From: Ruminococcaceae bacterium UBA5397
GTDB taxonomy: Bacteria; Bacillota; Clostridia; Oscillospirales; Acutalibacteraceae
Direction: 5' to 3'
Length of the DNA stretch: 10,641 nt
NCBI GenBank assembly: GCA_002411615.1
Contig: DHOF01000044.1
Coordinates: 852 to 11,492 of the forward strand
In this document: positions 1 to 6,277 of the stretch, one piece after another
Numbering within the stretch: the first letter of the stretch is position 1
How the letters are laid out: each line of letters begins with the position of its first letter
Notes under the pieces: generated by a model
Seen by the model: the letters and a program-made list of their open reading frames with translations, nothing else
Database searches by the model: none
What the model was told of the DNA's origin: nothing
Position numbers and translations under genes: made by a program

Positions 1-31
1 GGATACCGGAAATTTCCGGTATCCCTTTTTT
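1..31. terminator. Palindromic hairpin at window edge, probable terminator of the minus-strand operon
   Basis: Bases 1-24 form a perfect 24-base palindrome, which folds as a 10-bp stem (GGATACCGGA with TCCGGTATCC) around an AATT loop. Bases 26-31 are a run of T. In the plus direction this is a textbook rho-independent terminator for a gene to the left of the window. On the minus strand the hairpin begins 20 bases past the TAA of the M18 peptidase. Whether a T-run follows in that direction cannot be seen because the window ends at base 1. A bidirectional terminator between convergent genes is the likely reading. Confidence 0.7.
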
Positions 32-43
32 CACGCTAATCTA

Positions 44-1456
44 TTATTTTGCTTCGTAGAAAGAACGAATTCCACGATAGGTCATATAAACATCCAGTTT
101 GGAAACCACTTCAAAAGGAGCATGCATTGACAAAACCGGAACCCCAACATCAACAACATCAACATTCAAGTTTGCAATGTACATTGCTACCGTTCCGCCG
201 CCTCCAGCATCAACTTTTCCCATTTCACCGGTTTGCCAAAGCACATCATTTTTCTCGAAAATTGACCGAATCTCTGAAACAAGCTCTGCTGTTGCTTCAC
301 TGGTCCCGCTCTTTCCGCGGCCACCGGTATATTTGCTCATCGCAACACCATTATTCAGGAAAGTGGAATTATTAAACTCATACATACTTGCATAAGTGGG
401 ATCGTACGCCGCCGTTACATCCGCCGATAGGCATTTTGATTTTGCCATTACATGACGCGGAACAAGGCCCTCTTTTTCAGCCAAGTCTGCAATAAAATCT
501 CTCATAAAGGCACTGTTGAGTCCAGTGTTTCCATCACTGCCGATTTCTTCCCGGTCGGCAAGGACGGTAATGATTGTACTCTCAGGCGTTTTTGCCGTCA
601 GTGCAGCCATCACTGCAGGGTAAGCGCAGACGCGGTCATCATGGCCATAAGCACCGATCATACTACGATCGAATCCAAGGTCGCAGGGCTTAAACGCCGG
701 TACAAACTCAATATCTGCACTGACAAAATCTTCTTCTGTAATTCCGTATTCCTGATTCAAAAGGCGCATCACATTCAGTTTAAAGATCTGATCCCCTTCA
801 TCATCGCGAATCGGGCGACTGCCAACAAGAATATTGAGGTTCTCTCCCTCAATAGCCTTCATCATTGGCTTACGCATCTGCTCATCTCCCAGATGCGGCA
901 GCAAATCGGTCACAGTAAACATTGGGTCACCCGGCTTTTCGCCGAGGCAAATATCCACCTGAGAACCATCTTTCCGGCAGATTCTGCCATGCATTGCCAG
1001 CGGAATGGTTGTCCATTGATACTTTTTAAGACCCCCATAATAATGAGTCTTGAAAAGTGCCAAATCATCTTTTTCATAAAGCGGATGGGGCTTTAAATCA
1101 AGACGCGGGGAATCAATATGAGACGCAGCAATTTTCACACCATTTTTGCAGCCTTTTGTTCCAAAGACTGTCAGAATGACCGCTTTCCCACGGTTATTAA
1201 AATACACCTTGTCACCGGCCTGATATTTCTTATCGGGATCATAAGGAGTAAACCCTTCCTTCTCCGCCAGTGCAATCGTTGAAAGGACCGCTTCCCGTTC
1301 GGTTTTAGAAGCCCCTAAAAACTTCTTATACCCTTCACAGAATTTATCTGCCTTTTCAATCTGTTCGTCCGTTACCGAAAAAAATCCATTTTTACGATTA
1401 ATAAGAAGTTTTTCGGCAAGTTTTTTCGTTTCGCCCTTATTTTCTTTCTTTGCCAT
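44..1456 (-). CDS. M18 family zinc metallo-aminopeptidase (aspartyl aminopeptidase / aminopeptidase I type)
   Basis: This gene encodes a 470-residue cytosolic aminopeptidase of peptidase family M18, which removes N-terminal residues, often acidic ones, from peptides. The family uses a two-metal centre, and its expected ligands are visible: the His of SHIDSPRLD (about 112-120), the Asp of GHDDRV (271-276), the paired Glu of ADREEIGSDGN (300-310), the Asp of SADVTAAYDP (344-353) and the His of MHAPFE (444-449). The length fits the longer bacterial aminopeptidase-1 group. The start is supported by GGAGGT at 1464-1469, seven bases before the ATG. There is no signal peptide. It is the last gene of the minus-strand operon, 21 bases after the lytic transglycosylase gene, and ends in tandem stops TAA TAG. 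Family assignment is secure. Substrate preference is inferred from the family only; a link to peptides released by wall turnover is possible but unproven. Confidence 0.95.
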   Translation of the reverse strand: MAKKENKGETKKLAEKLLINRKNGFFSVTDEQIEKADKFCEGYKKFLGASKTEREAVLSTIALAEKEGFTPYDPDKKYQAGDKVYFNNRGKAVILTVFGTKGCKNGVKIAASHIDSPRLDLKPHPLYEKDDLALFKTHYYGGLKKYQWTTIPLAMHGRICRKDGSQVDICLGEKPGDPMFTVTDLLPHLGDEQMRKPMMKAIEGENLNILVGSRPIRDDEGDQIFKLNVMRLLNQEYGITEEDFVSADIEFVPAFKPCDLGFDRSMIGAYGHDDRVCAYPAVMAALTAKTPESTIITVLADREEIGSDGNTGLNSAFMRDFIADLAEKEGLVPRHVMAKSKCLSADVTAAYDPTYASMYEFNNSTFLNNGVAMSKYTGGRGKSGTSEATAELVSEIRSIFEKNDVLWQTGEMGKVDAGGGGTVAMYIANLNVDVVDVGVPVLSMHAPFEVVSKLDVYMTYRGIRSFYEAK

Positions 1457-1477
1457 ACCTGATACCTCCGATCAAAT

Positions 1478-2095
1478 TTATTTTTGGGAATTATATAAAC
1501 TTTTATACTGCTGATAATTGCTCAGCACCCGCTGAACATATGTCTTGGTTTCTGAATAAGGAATTTCTTTGAGTGTAACCCCATCATCGGAATAATCGCT
1601 GTCGGAAAGCCATCTGTTTACATTGCCCATTCCCGCATTATAGGCGGCAATACAGGTTCCGAGATCCTGATAAGTACCCTGTAAAATCGAAAGAAATTTA
1701 CATCCGTAACGGATATTAATCTCTGGACTATAAAGATCTTCGCCTGTATATTCCGGATCTTCGGGCATCTGCCACTGCAGCCATTCAAACGTTTCCGGTG
1801 TTATTTGCATCAATCCTCGGGCATCTGCTCCGGAATGGGCATTGGGATCAAATCCGCTCTCGGCTTTCATGACAGCGTAAACGAGAGAAGGGTCCACTTG
1901 AAACTGTGTCGTATATTGGTTGACGATCTCTTGATACTCCTGCGGATAGGCAGCATGCTGCACCTGTTCATTACTTTTATGAAGCAACGACACCAAGCCA
2001 ACAACAATACCTGCTACCAAGATCAGCCCCGCTATCGCGATCAAGATTCGTTTCTTTCGCAATTTTCTGTTTGTTCGTCTTCTGATATATCTCAT
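1478..2095 (-). CDS. Membrane-anchored lytic transglycosylase (SLT / goose-lysozyme-like domain)
   Basis: The 205-residue product has a very basic N-terminus (about residues 2-16), one hydrophobic membrane segment (about 17-38) and an extracytoplasmic SLT domain (about 55-195), so it should sit in the membrane with the catalytic domain outside. Family hallmarks are present: AVMKAESGF (74-82) with catalytic Glu79, GLMQITP (94-100) and AYNAG (151-155). Enzymes of this type cleave the MurNAc-GlcNAc bond of peptidoglycan and leave 1,6-anhydroMurNAc. The start ATG overlaps the TGA of coaE (ATGA, 2092-2095), with a GGAAGG ribosome site just upstream, so translation is probably coupled to coaE. It lacks wall-binding repeats such as LysM or SPOR. 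No sporulation-specific feature is visible, although similar short SLT proteins are common in Clostridia. Enzyme class is confident; its biological stage is unknown. Confidence 0.93.
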   Translation of the reverse strand: MRYIRRRTNRKLRKKRILIAIAGLILVAGIVVGLVSLLHKSNEQVQHAAYPQEYQEIVNQYTTQFQVDPSLVYAVMKAESGFDPNAHSGADARGLMQITPETFEWLQWQMPEDPEYTGEDLYSPEINIRYGCKFLSILQGTYQDLGTCIAAYNAGMGNVNRWLSDSDYSDDGVTLKEIPYSETKTYVQRVLSNYQQYKSLYNSQK

Positions 2096-2694
2096 GCGTT
2101 TCCTTCCAATACCTGCTGCAAAAACTCAGAAGCATGCCCCCCTACTTGTTCGGGCAAAAGATTGCCGTCTAGGATAAAGTTGGAATGCTTCCGGAAAAAG
2201 TCGTCCGAATATTGGACGGACATACGGGAAAGAACTTCTTCGGCACTAATCCCATCACGCTTTTGCAGCCGCTTGATTCGAATTTCTTTCGGTGCCAAAA
2301 CTGCAGCTATAAAATCACAGCGAGAATCAAGCCCGCTTTCAAAAAGCTGTGGTGCATCAATAATAATCGCCGGAACAGATTCCTTGGAAAGACTTTGCAG
2401 TTTTTTCTCCAGCAAAGCGCGTATCACGGGATGCGTAATTTGGTTAAGGAGCTTTGTACGCGCTGCATCCTGAAACGCTCTCTTAGCGAGTTCCTTACGA
2501 TTGAGGCCATCTGCCGAAATCAGATCTTCCCCAAAAGCCTGCTGCAAATTTTTCATGCACTCGGGATTCTGCACCGCTTCTCTGGCAAGCTGATCACAAT
2601 CAATGATTCTGCAACCCAAATCTTTGAGTGCTGCAGTCCATGTCGATTTACCGGCTCCAGTAGGGCCGGTCAGTCCAATAATCAGCTGTTTCAA
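2092..2694 (-). CDS. coaE: Dephospho-CoA kinase (CoaE)
   Basis: CoaE phosphorylates the ribose 3'-OH of dephospho-CoA with ATP, the last step of coenzyme A synthesis, in the cytosol. The 200-residue length is normal for the family. The P-loop GLTGPTGAGKST lies at residues 7-18, an IDCDQLARE segment at 31-39 corresponds to the family's D-x-D-x-(I/L)-A-R motif, THPVIRALLEKK (87-98) and IDAPQLFE (112-119) match conserved substrate-site segments, and RMSVQ (157-161) matches the conserved RM-x-x-Q of the nucleotide lid. The start is TTG at 2694: an in-frame stop lies five codons upstream and no ATG precedes the P-loop. The stop of the upstream Sua5 gene overlaps this start (TTGA, 2691-2694), and GAGGTG lies eight bases before it. 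Its stop in turn overlaps the start of the transglycosylase gene. Confidence 0.96.
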   Translation of the reverse strand: MKQLIIGLTGPTGAGKSTWTAALKDLGCRIIDCDQLAREAVQNPECMKNLQQAFGEDLISADGLNRKELAKRAFQDAARTKLLNQITHPVIRALLEKKLQSLSKESVPAIIIDAPQLFESGLDSRCDFIAAVLAPKEIRIKRLQKRDGISAEEVLSRMSVQYSDDFFRKHSNFILDGNLLPEQVGGHASEFLQQVLEGNA

Positions 2695-3707
2695 AGATGG
2701 AGCACCTCAAATCCGGCCGCCCGCATCAAGCGGTTATAGACCGCCAGCCCAACTCCTTTTGGTGCCGGGCAGCGAGCGTAAACAGTTTTTGCACCAAGAA
2801 GGTCCACTTCGCGCAGCGCATCAAAAAGATGCTGCGCCATCTGAGACATATCCGTCTCTGCCCCATAACACAAACAAGGGCTTTTTAGTTGTGCACGATC
2901 CTCATCATAGCAAAGTGCCATTACTCCCGGCGCAATATGCGAGTTTACATAATCTCTATATTGTTCATCGCTGCCGTCAAGAATGATCACATTTGCTTTC
3001 GGAGAATAATGCTTATACTTCATTCCCGGAGAAGAAGCACGCACCCCTTCTTTTAACGGATGCAGCACTGCGTCATCCATCTCTACTTCTCCCAAGACGG
3101 AACGCAGCTGTTCCAATGTGATTCCACCCGGTCTTAAAAGACGCGGCGGATTCGACGCCAACGTAATCACTGTGGATTCCACGCCGACCTTACAAGGTCC
3201 GCCGTCAACTACAGCTTCAATTTTTCCAGAAAGATCGTGCATAACATGTTCCGCTGTCGTAGGACTTGGCTTCCCGGAAAGGTTGGCAGACGGCGCTGCC
3301 AGAGGCAGCCCGGCTGCTGTAATCAATTGCTGCGCCACCGGATGGGACGGGAACCGAATTGCAACGGTCGGCAGTCCGGCGCTGACTTCATCTGGAATGC
3401 AGTCTGCTTTCGGTAAAATCATGGTAAGCGGGCCCGGCCAAAAAGTCTTTGCCAATTTTTTTGCATTTTCAGGGACAGCCGCTACCAAATGATAGATCTG
3501 GGAAAAGTCCGAAATGTGGACAATCAGCGGGTTATCCATGGGCCTTCCTTTTGCTGCAAAAATTTTTGCAACGGCTTTTCCGTCCAGTGCATTCGCAGCA
3601 AGCCCATAAACTGTCTCAGTCGGCATTCCGACGAGACCGCCTTCACGGAGGAACTTTGCCGCACGCTCAATTCCTTTTGTATCCGCTTTTAACAATTCCG
3701 TCTCCAC
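2691..3707 (-). CDS. tsaC: L-threonylcarbamoyladenylate synthase (Sua5/YwlC/TsaC family)
   Basis: This enzyme makes threonylcarbamoyl-AMP from threonine, bicarbonate and ATP, the first step of the universal t6A37 modification of ANN-decoding tRNAs; TsaD/B/E then transfer the group. Using the GTG start at 3707 the protein has 338 residues. The YrdC-type catalytic domain (about 1-200) shows PTETVYGL (29-36), KGRP (53-56), APSANLSG (about 139-146) and GVESTVI (about 175-181). A C-terminal Sua5 domain begins around SPGMKYKHYSPKA (about 226-238), so this is the long two-domain form, unlike short TsaC of E. coli. An upstream ATG at 3734 would add nine residues and overlap prfA, but it lacks a ribosome site. 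The GTG has GAGGT seven bases upstream and restores the usual METELLKAD-like N-terminus. The symbol tsaC is used for function; Sua5 or ywlC is equally valid. Confidence 0.95.
   Translation of the reverse strand: METELLKADTKGIERAAKFLREGGLVGMPTETVYGLAANALDGKAVAKIFAAKGRPMDNPLIVHISDFSQIYHLVAAVPENAKKLAKTFWPGPLTMILPKADCIPDEVSAGLPTVAIRFPSHPVAQQLITAAGLPLAAPSANLSGKPSPTTAEHVMHDLSGKIEAVVDGGPCKVGVESTVITLASNPPRLLRPGGITLEQLRSVLGEVEMDDAVLHPLKEGVRASSPGMKYKHYSPKANVIILDGSDEQYRDYVNSHIAPGVMALCYDEDRAQLKSPCLCYGAETDMSQMAQHLFDALREVDLLGAKTVYARCPAPKGVGLAVYNRLMRAAGFEVLHL
2703..2708 (-). promoter_or_regulatory. Ribosome binding site deciding the TTG start of coaE
   Basis: On the minus strand GAGGTG lies within the last codons of the Sua5 gene, eight bases before TTG at 2694. 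A stop in the coaE frame (TGA, partly within this motif) excludes any earlier start, so the rare TTG start is well supported. Confidence 0.75.
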
Positions 3708-3710
3708 AAT

Positions 3711-3719
3711 CCTTACCTC
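3711..3719 (-). promoter_or_regulatory. Ribosome binding site favouring a GTG start for the Sua5 gene
   Basis: The minus strand reads GAGGTAAGGATT and then GTG at 3707. GAGGT is seven bases from the GTG, an ideal distance. The upstream ATG at 3734 has only GCGCTCATCAGAGC before it, with no purine-rich site. Choosing the GTG also removes an 11-base overlap with prfA and leaves a 16-base gap. Confidence 0.75.
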
Positions 3720-3723
3720 ACTT

Positions 3724-4809
3724 TTAATTTTCATGCTCTGATGAGCGCATACTCTTTTCTAGCTGAAGCGTTCGATCCGCCGCAATCAAAGGATCGATCA
3801 ACTGATCCAAACTGCCATTTAAAACGTCCTCCAGCTTATACAGTGTCAAACCAATTCGATGATCAGTCACACGGCTCTGCGGATAATTATAAGTGCGAAT
3901 CCGCTCGGAGCGGTCGCCTGTTCCGACCTGACTGCGGCGATTTTCTGCAATCGCCTCATCATGTTTTCTCTGCTCTACTTCAAAGAGCCGGCTTCTGAGC
4001 ACCCGCATCGCTTTATCTTTATTCTTATACTGACTGCGTTCATCCTGACATTCGACTACCATCCCCGTTGGAAGATGCGTAATTCGAATCGCCGAACTGG
4101 TTTTATTAATATGCTGCCCTCCAGCTCCGCTGGAACGAAAGGTATCAATCTGCAAATCTTTAGGATCAATTATAAGTTCCACTTCATCGGCTTCAGGCAA
4201 AACCGCCACTGTCGCCGTAGAAGTATGAATTCTTCCCTGCGTTTCCGTTTCAGGGACACGCTGTACCCGGTGGACTCCGCTTTCATATTTTAAACGGGAA
4301 TAGGCACCCGCTCCCGAAATCTGAAAAGTAACTTCCTTGCAGCCGCCGAGTTCCGTCTCATTTAAGTTTAAAAGTTCTGTCTGCCAGTTTCTGCTCTGCG
4401 CATACATGGTATACATCCGATAAAGGACTGCTGAAAAGAGAGCTGCTTCTTCCCCGCCCGCTCCTCCACGGATTTCCACAATCACGTTTTTTTCATCATT
4501 GGGATCTTTGGGAAGCAAAAGGATGTTGATCTCTTCCGTAAGGCGCTTGATCTCTCCCTGCGCTTCTTCCCGATCCATAAGAGCAAGATCATGCAGTTCA
4601 CGGTCTCCTGATTCCAGAAGTTCCTGCGCTTCTGACAGTTTTTCCTGGGTCTTCTCATACTCCCCGTATGTACTAACCAAAGGCTCCAGATCTTTATATT
4701 CTTTCATTAATGCCGCAAATTTTGTCTGATCTCCTGCAATTTCAGGCAGACACAATTTTTGTCCTAATTCTTCATATCTTTTTTGAAATATCTGTAGATT
4801 TTCAAACAT
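3724..4809 (-). CDS. prfA: Peptide chain release factor 1 (RF1)
   Basis: RF1 recognises UAA and UAG in the ribosomal A site and triggers hydrolysis of peptidyl-tRNA. The 361-residue protein shows the N-terminal helical domain with heptad-like charge (1-100), the conserved [15 protein letters not shown] (111-125), the RF1-type anticodon tripeptide P-x-T as PET in [10 protein letters not shown] (184-193), and the catalytic GGQ at 230-232 within [15 protein letters not shown]. The PET tripeptide and the absence of the RF2-type SPF separate it from RF2. The C-terminus is RF1-like ([14 protein letters not shown], 307-320). AAGGAG just before the ATG supports the start. The N5-glutamine methyltransferase gene prmC, which often neighbours prfA, is not here; Gln232 would be its target. 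prfA follows the DUF951 gene by 56 bases and precedes the Sua5 gene by 16. Confidence 0.98.
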   Translation of the reverse strand: MFENLQIFQKRYEELGQKLCLPEIAGDQTKFAALMKEYKDLEPLVSTYGEYEKTQEKLSEAQELLESGDRELHDLALMDREEAQGEIKRLTEEINILLLPKDPNDEKNVIVEIRGGAGGEEAALFSAVLYRMYTMYAQSRNWQTELLNLNETELGGCKEVTFQISGAGAYSRLKYESGVHRVQRVPETETQGRIHTSTATVAVLPEADEVELIIDPKDLQIDTFRSSGAGGQHINKTSSAIRITHLPTGMVVECQDERSQYKNKDKAMRVLRSRLFEVEQRKHDEAIAENRRSQVGTGDRSERIRTYNYPQSRVTDHRIGLTLYKLEDVLNGSLDQLIDPLIAADRTLQLEKSMRSSEHEN

Positions 4810-4822
4810 AAAAGTTCTCTCC

Positions 4823-4858
4823 TTATGAATTAATTACCAACATTCTGTAAATTCATAA
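4823..4858 (-). other. AT-rich inverted repeat in the prfA leader, abutting its ribosome site
   Basis: TTATGAATT at 4823-4831 and AATTCATAA at 4850-4858 are perfect 9-base complements with an 18-base loop. On the minus-strand transcript the hairpin falls between the DUF951 stop and prfA, and its 3' arm runs directly into the GGAGAG ribosome site of prfA. It has no T-run and is not a terminator. It could modulate RF1 translation or mark an mRNA processing site, but an AT-rich 9-bp match may also be chance. Confidence 0.35.
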
Positions 4859-4865
4859 AGAGTCC

Positions 4866-5063
4866 CTAAGCTTTTTCTTCTGGATCATCACGTAAGATTC
4901 TGCGAATATTTTTTTCACATTTTAGGCGCGGAACCATAACTTCTCTTCCGCAGGAGGTACAGCGAATCTTAAAATCCATGCCCGCCCGCAGAACCAAAAA
5001 AATTTTATTTCCGCAGGGATGCGGCTTTTTCATTTCAATGCGGTCGCCGGGTCTGATATCCAT
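4866..5063 (-). CDS. DUF951 family small zinc-ribbon-like protein
   Basis: This 65-residue protein is recognisable as DUF951, a short conserved Firmicutes family of unknown function. Visible hallmarks are MKKPHPCGN (11-19), a beta-rich middle with DFKIRC (30-35), CTSCGREVMVPR (35-46) and a basic C-terminal helix (KCEKNIRRILR, 48-58). Cys17, Cys35, Cys38 and perhaps Cys49 could bind a metal, which would make it a small nucleic-acid or protein-binding zinc ribbon; that is inference. The start is strong: AAAAGGAGGA lies seven bases before the ATG, and a promoter lies about 35-65 bases upstream. As the first gene of the operon leading to prfA it may act in translation, but nothing in the sequence proves it. 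Confidence 0.9.
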   Translation of the reverse strand: MDIRPGDRIEMKKPHPCGNKIFLVLRAGMDFKIRCTSCGREVMVPRLKCEKNIRRILRDDPEEKA

Positions 5064-5098
5064 CTGAAAATCCTCCTTTTATCTTTGCATTTCATATT

Positions 5099-5128
5099 AG
5101 TATACCACGAATCCACGATCAGAGACAA
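5099..5128 (-). promoter_or_regulatory. Promoter of the DUF951-prfA operon (sigma-A type)
   Basis: On the minus strand TTGTCT (5123-5128) and TATACT (5099-5104) are separated by 18 bases. The -10 is preceded by TGG, giving an extended TGnTATACT element. Matches to consensus are 4/6 and 5/6. Transcription would begin near 5092, about 12 bases before the ribosome site, giving a short leader. No other promoter is evident inside the downstream operon. Confidence 0.7.
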
Positions 5129-5147
5129 ATCTTTTTCAATAGGAACC

Positions 5148-5176
5148 TTGCTTCCCACTTTTCTTTGCTTTATAAT
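5148..5176 (+). promoter_or_regulatory. birA: Promoter of birA (sigma-A type)
   Basis: TTGCTT (5148-5153) and a perfect TATAAT (5171-5176) are separated by exactly 17 bases. Transcription should begin near 5183. The -35 box lies about 20 bases from the -35 box of the divergent DUF951 operon, so the two polymerases may compete or share a regulator. I see no recognisable BirA operator (an inverted TTGTTAAC-like pair) here. Confidence 0.75.
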
Positions 5177-5196
5177 AAAAACATAGTTTAAAAAAT

Positions 5197-5203
5197 GAGG
5201 GTG
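5197..5203 (+). promoter_or_regulatory. birA: Ribosome binding site choosing the second ATG of birA
   Basis: GAGGGTG lies six bases before ATG 5210 and overlaps the first ATG (5195-5197), which has only A/T-rich sequence before it. The second ATG is therefore the likely start. Confidence 0.7.
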
Positions 5204-5209
5204 AAATCC

Positions 5210-6184
5210 ATGGCAATTAAAGAAGAAGTTCTGCAATATCTGCGAAAATCCACTGGGGATGTCTCTGGAGAAGAATTGAGTGAAAGACTTGGAATCTCCC
5301 GTACAGCAGTTTGGAAAGCAGTAAATGCCCTGCGGGAAGAGGGCTATGAGATTGCTTCTGCCACTCGCCGCGGATACCGCCTTTTAAAAGAGCCAGACCG
5401 AATTGATGCAGAAAATCTTCTGCAAAACTTAGATACACAGTTTCTCGGCAAAGAGATTCAAGTATTTAAAGAGATTGATTCCACCAACGAAGAAATAAAA
5501 CGTCAGGCACTGCGCGGTGCGCGAGATGGTCTTGTGATCGTTTCTGAAGAACAGAACGGTGGCAAAGGAAGACTCGGACGTGCATGGAACAGCCCTTCGG
5601 GCACAGGACTTTATTTTTCCTTTTTACTGCGTCCCGAACACATTCCGGAACCCCTGACAAATGCTACCCTTCTGGCAGGGCTCGGAGTTGTGCGCGCGCT
5701 GAAACGTGTTTGGGGACTAGACGCTAAAATTAAATGGCCAAACGATGTTGTCATCGGCAATAAAAAAGTCTGTGGGATTCTCACTGAGATGGCCGCGGAA
5801 ATTGACAAAGTACAGTACATTGTTCCCGGAATTGGAATCAATGTTGGAAACGAGTCTTTTCCGGATGAACTTGCCGCAAAAGCAACTTCGATGCTGATGG
5901 AATTAGGGAAACCGGTAAAACGTTCCGACGTTTTACTGGCTGCGCTGGAAGAGCTTGATCAGCTGTTTATAAAGAAAGAGTTTCCCCTTAAAGAATACAG
6001 TGACCTATGCGTTTCGCTCCATAAAAAAGTCCGTTATACGCGGGGGTTAAAATCTTATACCGGCATGGCTTTTGCGATTGCTCCCAGTGGAGAATTGATG
6101 GTGCGCAGTGATGAAGACGGAACAGAAATTCCGATCAGCACCGGGGAAGTCATTGTTCAGGGAATCTATGGACAAAATGTTTAA
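5210..6184 (+). CDS. birA: Bifunctional biotin--[acetyl-CoA-carboxylase] ligase / biotin repressor (BirA)
   Basis: BirA activates biotin with ATP to biotinyl-AMP and attaches it to the lysine of biotin carboxyl carrier domains; forms with a DNA-binding domain also repress biotin synthesis or uptake genes. From the ATG at 5210 the protein has 324 residues: an N-terminal winged helix-turn-helix (about 1-60, with ISRTAVWKAVNALREEGYEI), the catalytic domain (about 78-265) with STNEE (91-95), the adenylate-binding loop GGKGRLGRAW (117-126), KWPNDV (175-180) and GIGINV (207-212), and a C-terminal SH3-like domain (about 270-320). An in-frame ATG at 5195 would add five residues but would leave the GAGGGTG ribosome site inside the coding region. 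That site lies six bases before 5210, which I prefer. It is monocistronic, divergent from the DUF951 operon, and convergent with the heptad-repeat gene. No biotin genes are in the window. Confidence 0.95.
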   Translation: MAIKEEVLQYLRKSTGDVSGEELSERLGISRTAVWKAVNALREEGYEIASATRRGYRLLKEPDRIDAENLLQNLDTQFLGKEIQVFKEIDSTNEEIKRQALRGARDGLVIVSEEQNGGKGRLGRAWNSPSGTGLYFSFLLRPEHIPEPLTNATLLAGLGVVRALKRVWGLDAKIKWPNDVVIGNKKVCGILTEMAAEIDKVQYIVPGIGINVGNESFPDELAAKATSMLMELGKPVKRSDVLLAALEELDQLFIKKEFPLKEYSDLCVSLHKKVRYTRGLKSYTGMAFAIAPSGELMVRSDEDGTEIPISTGEVIVQGIYGQNV

Positions 6185-6200
6185 AGGCTTTTCATAAATC

Positions 6201-6247
6201 AAAAGGCACTTCGTATAAGCAAAAATTGCTTATACGAAGTGCCTTTT
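6201..6247. terminator. Bidirectional rho-independent terminator between birA and the heptad-repeat gene
   Basis: The arms 6201-6222 and 6226-6247 are perfect 22-base reverse complements around an AAA loop. The left arm starts with AAAA and the right arm ends in a run of T (6244-6248), so either strand yields a stable hairpin ending in U residues. It lies 16 bases after the birA stop and 30 bases after the stop of the convergent heptad-repeat gene, so it serves both. Confidence 0.93.
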
Positions 6248-6277
6248 TAATCTTGTCTGATTTGAGTTTATTTAAGA

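Noticed and set aside
452..1096. Plus-strand open frame of 214 codons opposite the M18 peptidase gene
   Set aside because: It is antisense to a gene with clear family motifs, has no ribosome site, and its translation is rich in Cys, His and Ile runs without any family signal.
1805..2473. Plus-strand open frame of 222 codons opposite coaE and the transglycosylase gene
   Set aside because: It spans two well-supported genes on the other strand and its product has no recognisable domain or start signal.
4810..4865. Terminator between the DUF951 gene and prfA
   Set aside because: The inverted repeat is AT-only rich and lacks a following T-run, so read-through into prfA is expected.
5130..5210. 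BirA operator or biotin riboswitch-like element before birA
   Set aside because: No inverted TTGTTAAC-like pair or structured leader is present; the leader is only about 27 bases long.
5030..5236. Minus-strand open frame of 68 codons across the DUF951/birA promoter region
   Set aside because: It covers both promoters, overlaps the DUF951 and birA starts and has no ribosome site.
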